This document shows, in pieces, positions 1 to 6,832 of a stretch of DNA of 10,541 nucleotides (positions are counted from its first letter, which is position 1; the number at the start of each line of letters is the position of its first letter). This DNA comes from Kiritimatiellales bacterium (lineage in GTDB: Bacteria > Verrucomicrobiota > Kiritimatiellia > Kiritimatiellales > Pontiellaceae). The stretch covers positions 1 to 10,541 of the forward strand of contig JAUXGY010000030.1 of assembly GCA_030621805.1 (NCBI GenBank), given 5' to 3'. A program made the translations under genes and the position numbers. The notes beneath the pieces are model-generated. The model was given only the letters and a program-made list of their open reading frames with translations. It made no database searches and was not told where the DNA came from.

Positions 1-22
1 GAATCAGGGCAACGGTTCCCAT
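1..22 (-). CDS. dctM: TRAP transporter large permease DctM, 5' end only
   Basis: Only the first seven codons (MGTVALI) lie in the window; the gene continues past position 1. The call rests on context. It starts directly after dctQ, with the dctQ stop and this ATG overlapping by one base (TAATG, 24-20), and dctP-dctQ-dctM is a standard TRAP order. A strong Shine-Dalgarno sequence (GAGGAGGA) sits about seven bases upstream, inside the end of dctQ. The hydrophobic start fits the first membrane segment of a DctM protein, the 12-helix subunit that carries the sodium-driven transport path. The overlap suggests translational coupling to dctQ. A fused or degraded DctM cannot be excluded from seven residues. 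Confidence 0.75.
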
Positions 23-567
23 TAGATGTCCTCCTCAACCGGAGCGACTACTTCTGATTCGGTCTCGGATTGGAATCCATTCCCACGATCCGCTAGTGTT
101 TCAATCAGGTTTTCAATCGTGAATAGGATGATGAAAATGCCAGAGATGGGAAGTGCAAGATAGACGTAGCCCATTTTCCATTCGAGTGCAGGTGTGGATT
201 GCCCCATGAGTAACGCATCGGCGACGACGCGACTTCCACCATAAAGGAAAACAGCCGTTGCGAAGAACAGCACCACGAGGTGAGAAACCACGGCCATCAG
301 TTTCTGTGCATCGGAATGGAGCTTGCCCACAAAGTAGTCGACCCCCAGGTGCCCTTTGGTGCCAAAGGCAACCGCACCACCGAGCAACGCCACCCATATG
401 AGGAGGAATCGTGCGAGTTCTTCCGTCCACTTGGTTTGTTCGCCAATTACATAGCGGGAAAACACGCCCCACACCACATCGAGTACCAGCAATGTTACCA
501 CAATCATCAGCCCCCAACTGAGTGCAGTCGTCATGTCCTTCTTAAATCGAAGCAAACGCGCCTGCAT
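22..567 (-). CDS. dctQ: TRAP transporter small permease DctQ
   Basis: This 181-residue protein is the small membrane subunit of a tripartite ATP-independent periplasmic (TRAP) transporter. It pairs with DctM in the inner membrane and helps dock the DctP binding protein. Four hydrophobic segments are visible at about residues 15-36, 51-69, 90-112 and 132-152. The family signature is present: FSRYV followed by WTEELARFLLIWVALLGG at about 36-64, then HLGVDYF at 73-79. Length and topology are normal for DctQ. The C-terminus is an unusually acidic tail ending VAPVEEDI. The start at 567 lies two bases after the dctP stop, with a GAGG ribosome site inside the end of dctP, so translation is probably coupled. 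The neighbouring uronate genes suggest that it serves uronate uptake. Confidence 0.93.
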   Translation of the reverse strand: MQARLLRFKKDMTTALSWGLMIVVTLLVLDVVWGVFSRYVIGEQTKWTEELARFLLIWVALLGGAVAFGTKGHLGVDYFVGKLHSDAQKLMAVVSHLVVLFFATAVFLYGGSRVVADALLMGQSTPALEWKMGYVYLALPISGIFIILFTIENLIETLADRGNGFQSETESEVVAPVEEDI

Positions 568-569
568 TA

Positions 570-1586
570 TTACTTAACCTCGGAAATTCGATTAAGCAAT
601 TCACGGACATCGGGGTTCTCGACGTTTTCAAGCATTGGAGTCACTTTGGCGGCAAAGGCGGCCGTGTCGACCTCGTAGACGGTCACGCCTTCGGCCTTGG
701 CCTGTTCTAAAGCTTCGGCCGTTTTTTTCTGCCATAGCTTACGTTGGAAGTCGGAGGACTCGCTTGCCGCCTGAGTCACCCAATCTTGTACCTGTGGGTC
801 AAGATTTTTCCAGATCTTGGAGCTTATCATTAACATATCGGGAACGCGGGTGTGGCCATCAAGCGAGAAATGCTTACAGATCTCGTAATGCTTATTGGAG
901 AAAAAGCTCGGAGGATTATTTTCCGCGCCATCGACGGTGCCTTGAGCGAGAGCAGAATAGAGTTCGCCCCATGCGATAGGAGTGGGTGAACCGCCCATTG
1001 CTTTGACCATCTCGATGGCCGTTGCGCTATTCATCACCCGGATTTTTAACCCTTTCAGATCGTCGGGAGTGCGAATTGGGGCGTCCTTTGTATAAAAATT
1101 ACGGCTACCGCCATCGTAGTAGCAAAGTCCTCGTAGAAACTTATCTTCGCCTTTTTGGAGTAGTTCCTGCCCAATGTTACCATTTAGTACATTCCAGTAG
1201 TGCTCACCATTGCGAAAGATATAGGGAAGACCGAACACGGACATCGCGGGGATGAAGTTTTCCATGGCGGCGGCGGATGTTTTGGTCATGGCCAGCGACC
1301 CATTTTGGAGCTGTTCAATACATTGGATTTCTGAACCCAGCACGGAGCTGGAGTAGATATCGATGGTGACACTGCCGGAAGAGAGTTCCTCCAGCCGCTT
1401 CTTCATAAACTCCATCGCCTGATGAACCGGATGGCCGGTATCCAGGCCATGTCCGAGTTTCAGAACCAACTGACCTTTAGGTCCCTCACCTGCCTTCTGC
1501 CCCCGCAGGTATAAAGAAAATCCGCCCGTCGCCAAGAGCAACCCAACCAGAATTCCAGCAATAAACATCGATGTTGCCTTGCTCAT
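570..1586 (-). CDS. dctP: TRAP transporter substrate-binding protein, DctP family, probably uronate-binding
   Basis: This 338-residue extracytoplasmic binding protein should capture an acid sugar and deliver it to DctQM. Residues 7-27 form a hydrophobic N-terminal segment. No clear signal-peptidase site follows it, so the protein may stay membrane-anchored. The DctP fold is shown by LKLGHGLDTGHPVHQAMEF (43-61), DLKGLKIRVMNS (177-188) with the carboxylate-clamping arginine expected at R183, and WGELYSALAQGTVDGAENN (206-224). The ENNPPSF stretch (222-228) followed by the KHYEICKHFSLDGHT segment is, from memory, typical of uronate-type TRAP binding proteins. That memory plus kduI and kduD in the same operon suggests glucuronate, galacturonate or an unsaturated monouronate as ligand. 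A GGGGAAAGG ribosome site stands four bases before the ATG. The ligand is inferred. Confidence 0.93.
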   Translation of the reverse strand: MSKATSMFIAGILVGLLLATGGFSLYLRGQKAGEGPKGQLVLKLGHGLDTGHPVHQAMEFMKKRLEELSSGSVTIDIYSSSVLGSEIQCIEQLQNGSLAMTKTSAAAMENFIPAMSVFGLPYIFRNGEHYWNVLNGNIGQELLQKGEDKFLRGLCYYDGGSRNFYTKDAPIRTPDDLKGLKIRVMNSATAIEMVKAMGGSPTPIAWGELYSALAQGTVDGAENNPPSFFSNKHYEICKHFSLDGHTRVPDMLMISSKIWKNLDPQVQDWVTQAASESSDFQRKLWQKKTAEALEQAKAEGVTVYEVDTAAFAAKVTPMLENVENPDVRELLNRISEVK

Positions 1587-1619
1587 AATACCTTTCCCCT
1601 AAACCCTGTTTAATGCCGT

Positions 1620-4055
1620 CTATGGACAGGCTATCACAAGTCCGACTACATCGCTCTTATAGTCTGTAAATGTATTCCAAGGTCCGCTGAGCCAAAGCAA
1701 CACCGTATACCCTTCCCCGGAAACAATGATTGGACGGATATTCCGATGACCGGAACCGATGGTGACTGGTTTCCATTGGATGGAGGATATTTTGTTGCTC
1801 GCACCCACGTTGCCCACATAAATTTCGTGAGTTCCGCCGAGGCTTTTTCCCGTGACAGGATCGACGTCGGTCGAGATGGCGACTTTGCTTGGATCGGCGG
1901 GATCGAAGGCCATGAGACCGGTGTAGCTACTTTCTCTGGTATAGAGGCATTTACCCGCATACGCGATTTCACGGTCGGTCCACGCTGTTCCATTCCATGA
2001 AGCAATACGATAGCGATGATCGCTGTTACTTAGGTAAAGCGTATAGCCGACATGAGGATTGCCCTTTACATCGGATGCCATCGTGCAGGTCCACGCACTA
2101 TTGGGAACGCTTTCGAATCCTTTTGGTTTCTTCGATGTGTCGCTCCCCAGAAAGATACGCTCTGTTTCCGACGGAACCAGCGGACCGTCTGAAAGGTTCT
2201 TTATTTTGGATCCATCCACGTTATAGAAAGCGCCATCGCGAAAGTCAGCATAGTAGAGGCTGTTTCCATACTTTCGCGGATGCCCTTCCGTGAAGGAGAC
2301 GCCCACGGTATTGGCATCACGCTGTAAATAGCGGGCATAGGGACGATGCCGACCGTCGACTTCATCCGCAATAAAGTGCGTGCGGTTGCCCCATGTTTCA
2401 CCCTCATCGGAGGAGGTAATAAATGTAGGGTTGTAGGTGTCGCCAGAGCGAAAGAAGTTATAGAGCAGACCTTTGTTCTTCATCGTGTAGAGGTTGATGT
2501 AGGTAACACCCCTCCTCTGGGGATAGTCATGGACAAAGCGCTGTTCTTCCTCCCACTTGAGATAATTAACCGGATCGGAAATCCGATAGTAATGAATCTT
2601 CTCGTTGCCATGTTTGGCGTAAACGGCGAGGATGCTTCCGTCCGGGCGAGCATATAGCGCCGGTACATTATGGTCATCGCGCTGGAATTTTTCGTGCAAT
2701 ACCACAGTGCCGAGATCCTTGCGGGATTCGAGATCATAGATACTGATTTTTACGTCGCCGCTTTGGCCGCTAAGACCCGCAACAATGAGTTTTTCATTAT
2801 TGATGATTACCCGGGGATCCTGATACCAGCACCACCCGCCATCTTTCATAAACGTAATCGGCGCAGGAGTTCCCTTTTTTTGTTTTTTTGAAACCGCAGG
2901 TTTCTCTTTATTGGAAACCCATTTATAGACTTCTGTGCCAGCGGCCAGAAAGGCTCCGATGCCGTAGACTTCTGTGTAGTTTTCGAAGGAATCTCCCGGC
3001 GATGCTCCGACAGGCTGAACATAGCCCAGCAAGCCCTCGTCGGTCACGCATTCGGCCAAGGCATTCCACCCCTTCATCACTACGGGCTCGTAGGTAGCGC
3101 GATCAAGATACCCTTGATTGATTCCCCATGTTAAGCCAAATACGAAGAACGATGTGCCGCTGGTCTCCTTGATGGGATAGCCTTCCGTTCCTCCGAGAAC
3201 CCCCATCGACCACGTTCCATCTGGACGTTGCGCCTTTTTGATGGATTCTGCCATATTTTGGAAAAGTTTCACATAGAATTCACGTCCCCGCCAATCTTCT
3301 GGAAGATCGGGAATCATGAGTGCCAAACCACCGAATACCCAGCCGTTTCCTCGCGACCAAAATACCTTTTCGCCATTTTCCTCGCGCTTGGGGAAATAGC
3401 TCGAGTCCCGCCAGAAGAGTTTTTCCTCCTTGTCCCAGAGCAGGTCGTAGGTGGCATGATATTCCTGATCCATAAAATCAAGATATTTTTGTTCGCCAGT
3501 AATCTTTGCCAACCGTGCCCAAACAGGAGGTGCCATAAAGAGCGCATCGCACCAGCCCCAGCGGTTATGGCAATCGGTCCCTCTTCCCCATTTCAGGGAA
3601 CCGGTTTTCGGGTTGTTCAAAATCCAATCAAACCGTTCGATGGTCGGCTCGATCATCGCTTTGTCGCCAACGTTCTCGTAGAGGTTGAGATAGAACTGTC
3701 CAACGGTGTGATCATCCGCATGATACCGTCTGCGATGGAGCTTCCAGCCATTCCGCTCCCCGATCATTTTCAGCCAATTCACATATTTAGGATCTTCGGC
3801 AATCGTGCTCCACTCATACATCCCTGCGTACAACGCACCGCAATGCCATTCCAAATCGTGGTAGCGGCCTCGGTTTTGCCACTTCTGTTTAGGCGCAAGA
3901 GCCCTATATTTTCCCATATCCGAAAATGTTAAAATCTGCCAATCAGCCACCTTCTGCGTCAGCGCTTTCACCTCTTCGGGGGTTGGATTTGATGCCCGCG
4001 TTCCACTCGCGCAGGTCAGTGCGAAAACCATTGCTCCTAAAAACACTCTTTTCAT
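1620..4055 (-). CDS. secreted fusion: GH105 unsaturated-uronyl hydrolase + BNR_4 (ulvan-lyase-like) beta-propeller
   Basis: This is an 811-residue two-domain enzyme. Residues 1-21 are a signal peptide (MKR plus hydrophobic core, cleavage likely after TRA). Residues about 30-380 match GH105, the (alpha/alpha)6 hydrolases that remove 4,5-unsaturated uronic acid from the non-reducing end of lyase products. HNRWGWCDALFMAPP (163-177) holds the probable catalytic D170, and WSRGNGW (233-239) is another family block. A lysine-rich linker (about 383-398) leads to a second domain (about 404-800) with GGWCWYQDPR (406-415), DDHNVPA (460-466), H482, and FTEGHPRKYGNSLYYADFRDG (588-608). These are marks of BNR_4 (PF15892), the seven-bladed propeller group that includes ulvan lyases of PL24/PL25. 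H462 and H482 are candidate catalytic residues by analogy. An AGGAG site overlaps the kduD stop, five bases before the ATG. Lyase activity and polymer are inferred; the propeller could instead only bind sugar. Confidence 0.88.
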   Translation of the reverse strand: MKRVFLGAMVFALTCASGTRASNPTPEEVKALTQKVADWQILTFSDMGKYRALAPKQKWQNRGRYHDLEWHCGALYAGMYEWSTIAEDPKYVNWLKMIGERNGWKLHRRRYHADDHTVGQFYLNLYENVGDKAMIEPTIERFDWILNNPKTGSLKWGRGTDCHNRWGWCDALFMAPPVWARLAKITGEQKYLDFMDQEYHATYDLLWDKEEKLFWRDSSYFPKREENGEKVFWSRGNGWVFGGLALMIPDLPEDWRGREFYVKLFQNMAESIKKAQRPDGTWSMGVLGGTEGYPIKETSGTSFFVFGLTWGINQGYLDRATYEPVVMKGWNALAECVTDEGLLGYVQPVGASPGDSFENYTEVYGIGAFLAAGTEVYKWVSNKEKPAVSKKQKKGTPAPITFMKDGGWCWYQDPRVIINNEKLIVAGLSGQSGDVKISIYDLESRKDLGTVVLHEKFQRDDHNVPALYARPDGSILAVYAKHGNEKIHYYRISDPVNYLKWEEEQRFVHDYPQRRGVTYINLYTMKNKGLLYNFFRSGDTYNPTFITSSDEGETWGNRTHFIADEVDGRHRPYARYLQRDANTVGVSFTEGHPRKYGNSLYYADFRDGAFYNVDGSKIKNLSDGPLVPSETERIFLGSDTSKKPKGFESVPNSAWTCTMASDVKGNPHVGYTLYLSNSDHRYRIASWNGTAWTDREIAYAGKCLYTRESSYTGLMAFDPADPSKVAISTDVDPVTGKSLGGTHEIYVGNVGASNKISSIQWKPVTIGSGHRNIRPIIVSGEGYTVLLWLSGPWNTFTDYKSDVVGLVIACP

Positions 4056-4063
4056 GAAGGCTC

Positions 4064-4861
4064 CTATAGGTCGTTTTCACCTTTTACATATCCAAAATTA
4101 GCCAGAATTCCACCATCCACGTAGAGGATATGTCCATTCACAAAAGTGCTGGCGTCCGAGGCTAGAAAAAGCGCGGCGTTACCGATATCTTCCGGCTCGC
4201 CCCAGCGCCCGGCGGGGGTACGCATCATGACCAGATCGTTGAACGGATGGCCGCCCTCGCGGATAGATGCGGTTTGCGCAGTGGCGATATAACCGGGGCC
4301 GATTCCATTGACCTGAATGTTGTACTTGGCCCATTCGCAGCACATGTTGGCCGTCAGTAATTTCAATCCACCTTTAGCGGAGGCATAGGCGGAAACCGAG
4401 TTGCGGCCATAGACGCTCATCATAGAGCACATGTTGATGATTTTTCCGCCGCCCTTTTTGATCATCCCCGGAGCAACCCGCTTACCAACGATAAACGGGG
4501 CAACCAGATCGACGTCGATCACCTGCTTGTAGTCGTCGACCGGCATATCGAGAATAGGAACTCGCTTAATAATGCCCGCATTATTGACGAGAATATCGAT
4601 GGTTCCTACCTCTTCTTCGATTTTGGAGATTCCGGTATCCACATCTGCCTCGTCGGTTACGTCGAAAAGAACCGTGAACGCGTCAATGCCATTCGCCGTA
4701 TATTCCTTCTTCGCCTCGTCGAGTTTTTCCTCGCTGAGGTCGTTCACGCAGATTTTTGCGCCGGCCTTGCCGAGCACAGTACCTACGGACATCCCGATGC
4801 CGTGCGTTCCACCGGTCACCAAAACGACCTTGTCTTTCAAATTAAACAGTTCCTGAATCAT
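4064..4861 (-). CDS. kduD: 2-dehydro-3-deoxy-D-gluconate 5-dehydrogenase / gluconate 5-dehydrogenase-type SDR
   Basis: This 265-residue cytoplasmic short-chain dehydrogenase probably reduces 2,5-diketo-3-deoxygluconate, the KduI product, to 2-keto-3-deoxygluconate with NAD(P)H. The SDR features are complete: cofactor loop TGGTHGIG (16-23), NNAG (93-96), and catalytic S146, Y159 and K163 (YASAK). CSMMSVYGR, QVNGIGPGYIATAQT and ASTFVNGHILYVDGG are blocks I associate with the gluconate 5-dehydrogenase (IdnO-like) branch, often found beside kduI, so the name kduD rests mainly on context. The start at 4861 is preferred because an AGGAATAG ribosome site lies just upstream. An in-frame ATG at 4912 would overlap kduI and add 17 residues (MMTWITLYF...) that do not look like the family. 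The gap to kduI is 22 bases. Confidence 0.88.
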   Translation of the reverse strand: MIQELFNLKDKVVLVTGGTHGIGMSVGTVLGKAGAKICVNDLSEEKLDEAKKEYTANGIDAFTVLFDVTDEADVDTGISKIEEEVGTIDILVNNAGIIKRVPILDMPVDDYKQVIDVDLVAPFIVGKRVAPGMIKKGGGKIINMCSMMSVYGRNSVSAYASAKGGLKLLTANMCCEWAKYNIQVNGIGPGYIATAQTASIREGGHPFNDLVMMRTPAGRWGEPEDIGNAALFLASDASTFVNGHILYVDGGILANFGYVKGENDL

Positions 4862-4883
4862 GGTTCTATTCCTATTTTTTATC

Positions 4884-5699
4884 CTAAAATACAACGTGAT
4901 CCATGTCATCAAACCGCTGATTTTCGCCGCCCATCGTCCAGCAGAAGGCGTAGGCCTTCGTACCGCAACCGGAGTGAATCGACCACATCGGTGAAATCAC
5001 CGATTGTTCGTTCGCGAGCGTGATATGGCGGGTTTCATCACTCGGCCCCATCATATGGAAAACTCTGGATGATTCATCGAGGTTAAAATACATATAGACT
5101 TCCGTGCGTCGCTCATGCGTGTGGCATGGCATCGTATTCCATACACTGCCCGGTTCCAGCACCGTAAAGCCCATCACCAACTGGCAGCTCTGGATGCCGT
5201 TCTCATGAATATATTGATAAATCGTGCGCTTGTTGGAATCTTCTATCGATCCCAGTTCGATGACATTAGCATCGCCCTTCTTCGCTTGCGTGGTTGGATA
5301 TTCCGTGTGGGCGGGATAGCTCACCAAATGGAAACGCGCCGGGGTTTCCCCGACCGCACTCTCGAACACCACGTCCTTGCTACCACGTCCGATATAGAGC
5401 CCGTCGTGGGGTTCCATCTCGTATAAGGTTCCGTCAACCGTAACCGTTCCATGACCGCCAATGTTGAGTACGCCGATTTCCCGGCGCTGGCAAAAATAGT
5501 CGGAGGCCATCGCCTTGCCGGAATTGAGTGCCAAGCTTCCAGCGGTTGGAACCGCTGCCCCGATAATACTCCGCTCAACCTCGCAGTAAAGCAGGTTTAA
5601 TTTCCCATCCTCAAAAAGATCGATCAGGAATGCGTCGCGTAACTCTTGCGTTGTCATTCGCTTGTATTCGTTTTTCCCGACGGTGTATCGCATGTTCAT
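4884..5699 (-). CDS. kduI: 5-dehydro-4-deoxy-D-glucuronate isomerase
   Basis: This 271-residue cytoplasmic zinc enzyme of the cupin fold isomerises 5-keto-4-deoxyuronate, formed spontaneously from unsaturated uronic acid, to 2,5-diketo-3-deoxygluconate. It matches E. coli KduI along its length: RREIGVLNIGGHGTVTVDG (72-90), YIGRGSKDVVF (102-112), WNTMPCHTHERR (187-198), FHMMGPSDETRHI (214-226) and SPMWSIHSGCGTKAYAF (236-252). The metal ligands align as H193, H195, E200 and H242, all present. Length is close to the 278 residues of E. coli. The start at 5699 is supported by AAAGGAAG eight bases upstream; the next ATG, two codons later, is worse placed. KduI next to KduD is the classical pectin/uronate pair and shows that unsaturated uronates are the expected substrate of this operon. 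Confidence 0.96.
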   Translation of the reverse strand: MNMRYTVGKNEYKRMTTQELRDAFLIDLFEDGKLNLLYCEVERSIIGAAVPTAGSLALNSGKAMASDYFCQRREIGVLNIGGHGTVTVDGTLYEMEPHDGLYIGRGSKDVVFESAVGETPARFHLVSYPAHTEYPTTQAKKGDANVIELGSIEDSNKRTIYQYIHENGIQSCQLVMGFTVLEPGSVWNTMPCHTHERRTEVYMYFNLDESSRVFHMMGPSDETRHITLANEQSVISPMWSIHSGCGTKAYAFCWTMGGENQRFDDMDHVVF

Positions 5700-5730
5700 T
5701 GAGTACTTCCTTTATTTTCCAGACTGACCA

Positions 5731-6582
5731 TTACTTATTTAAATATTTCTTCCACTGAGATTGGCTTTTGATCGCCTCTGCCTTTTCCCACCCGTAGCCG
5801 GCTTGGTAGCGCAGGCGGCCATGGTCGTCGGTTTCGGTAATGATAAAGATATGGCTTTCATCGGTTTTCTTGGATTTCACTTCCTTTATTTCCTTGATGC
5901 GCGAGGGATCAATTTTTGCGGCGGTACCCAGATCGCTACCGTCGATCGTTTCCCAGCAGGCAATCCAGCCTCGCTCCTTGCTGTGAAACGCCTCGGCCTT
6001 GCCATCATGGGTGGTGATGCCGATGCAGACCGGAAGACCCGCGGCAATCTTCCCGTCTTTGGTAAAAACCGAATCAACGGAAAAAAGGCGCTTGCCGAGA
6101 TCGATGGTGATGGTCTTTTCCTCGCCATAGACCGTGCCGTCGATTTCGCGTTCGTACGTTAGCTTAAAAACGGAACGCTCCAGCGTGCATTTGATTACTT
6201 CATATTGGGTGTAGGTTTCGAGGGGTTCGCGCTGGCCATTGATCCAGAGGCTTGTCCCGCCGCATCCGGCCGACGAACCGGCATGGTAGGGATCATATCC
6301 CTCGCCATGGTCCTTGTGGTAGGTTTTTCCCTCGGTCGCCTCTTTATACCACTTGTTGATGATCGGGTAGTCCACGCGCTTGAGCCAGCAGTCGATACCG
6401 CTGTTTTCCTTGCCTTTGCGCAACGCCGGGCCATAGACCCGGAAAGCAATCATATCGTTTTCCCAAGCAAAATCGTCCGAGCGTTCCGGCACATACCGGG
6501 CAAAGGTTCGGGGAACTTTCATCTCTCCCAACACCAGGCTTCCGGAGACACACAGCATGCCTATGATAACTATCGAGTTCAT
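5731..6582 (-). CDS. secreted DUF4861-family protein, first gene of the uronate operon
   Basis: This 283-residue protein matches DUF4861 (PF16153) as I recall the family. The hallmark blocks are ARYVPERSDDFAWENDMIAF (28-47), NSGIDCWLKRVDYPIINKWY (60-79), a glycine/histidine-rich stretch HKDHGEGYDPYHAGSSAGCG (89-108) and the C-terminal AGYGWEKAEAIKSQSQWKKYL (261-281). Residues 1-19 look like a short signal peptide, so it probably acts in the periplasm or outside the cell. I know of no established reaction for it. Its place beside uronate-lyase genes suggests a role on the polysaccharide or its oligomers, with H89, H92, Y96 and H100 as candidate active-site residues. An excellent GGGGAGGAAG ribosome site seven bases upstream fixes the start at 6582. 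The reading frame stays open to 6696 but without family-like sequence. Confidence 0.87.
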   Translation of the reverse strand: MNSIVIIGMLCVSGSLVLGEMKVPRTFARYVPERSDDFAWENDMIAFRVYGPALRKGKENSGIDCWLKRVDYPIINKWYKEATEGKTYHKDHGEGYDPYHAGSSAGCGGTSLWINGQREPLETYTQYEVIKCTLERSVFKLTYEREIDGTVYGEEKTITIDLGKRLFSVDSVFTKDGKIAAGLPVCIGITTHDGKAEAFHSKERGWIACWETIDGSDLGTAAKIDPSRIKEIKEVKSKKTDESHIFIITETDDHGRLRYQAGYGWEKAEAIKSQSQWKKYLNK

Positions 6583-6680
6583 AACAACTTCCTCCCCACT
6601 TTCTGCATATGCTCCCATGGACATAGATAATGCCCGAAATATAGACCCTCGATCCAATCCATACCTCAAATATAGAAGAA

Positions 6681-6710
6681 TATATAATCTCCCCAAATCA
6701 ACAATTCCAA
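6681..6710 (-). promoter_or_regulatory. candidate sigma-70-type promoter of the uronate operon
   Basis: On the minus strand TTGGAA (6710-6705) and TATATA (6686-6681) are separated by 18 bases, within an AT-rich stretch. Transcription would start near 6674 and leave a leader of about 90 bases before the DUF4861 ATG. This is the best match in the divergent region by eye, but several other AT-rich -10 candidates exist and the -35 is not perfect. Confidence 0.35.
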
Positions 6711-6741
6711 GGCGAAACGAATCGAATCAAGTAATTGTCCA

Positions 6742-6755
6742 GATATGAACATATC
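6742..6755. promoter_or_regulatory. operator-like palindrome, site 1
   Basis: GATATGAACATATC has two perfect 6-base arms (GATATG and CATATC) around AA. It lies in the divergent region, about 32 bases upstream of the candidate operon promoter and about 65 bases, centre to centre, from a second palindrome in front of the IclR gene. IclR-family regulators bind short palindromes in such regions, so this is a candidate KdgR-like operator. Binding is inferred. Confidence 0.4.
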
Positions 6756-6797
6756 CTGCCTAAATAGTTCTCTCTGCAAAAATGCCGGTCAAAACAA

Positions 6798-6825
6798 TTT
6801 ACATGTGTTCAAATATAAACATACT
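6798..6825 (+). promoter_or_regulatory. candidate promoter of the IclR gene with embedded operator (site 2)
   Basis: TTTACA (6798-6803) and CATACT (6820-6825) are spaced by 16 bases and resemble -35 and -10 boxes. An imperfect palindrome, TGTTCAAATATAAACA (6806-6821, 12 of 16 positions symmetric), fills the spacer. A regulator bound there would block polymerase, which fits autorepression. The start predicted about seven bases after the -10 box falls on the ATG at 6833, so the transcript could be leaderless. No Shine-Dalgarno sequence precedes any of the three possible ATGs (6782, 6803, 6833). Confidence 0.4.
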
Positions 6826-6832
6826 GCGCTGT

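Noticed and set aside
280..678. Plus-strand frames across dctQ and dctP
   Set aside because: Overlap two clear TRAP genes on the other strand; sequence is a frame shadow.
3228..3932. Long plus-strand frame of 234 codons
   Set aside because: It lies wholly antisense to the GH105 domain, whose motifs are intact, and has no family-like sequence of its own.
4862..4912. Upstream start for kduD at 4912
   Set aside because: Would overlap kduI and add an atypical N-terminus; the ribosome site is positioned for 4861.
6583..6696. Upstream start for the DUF4861 gene at 6696
   Set aside because: The extra 38 residues precede the signal peptide and overlap the likely promoter; the strong ribosome site fits 6582.
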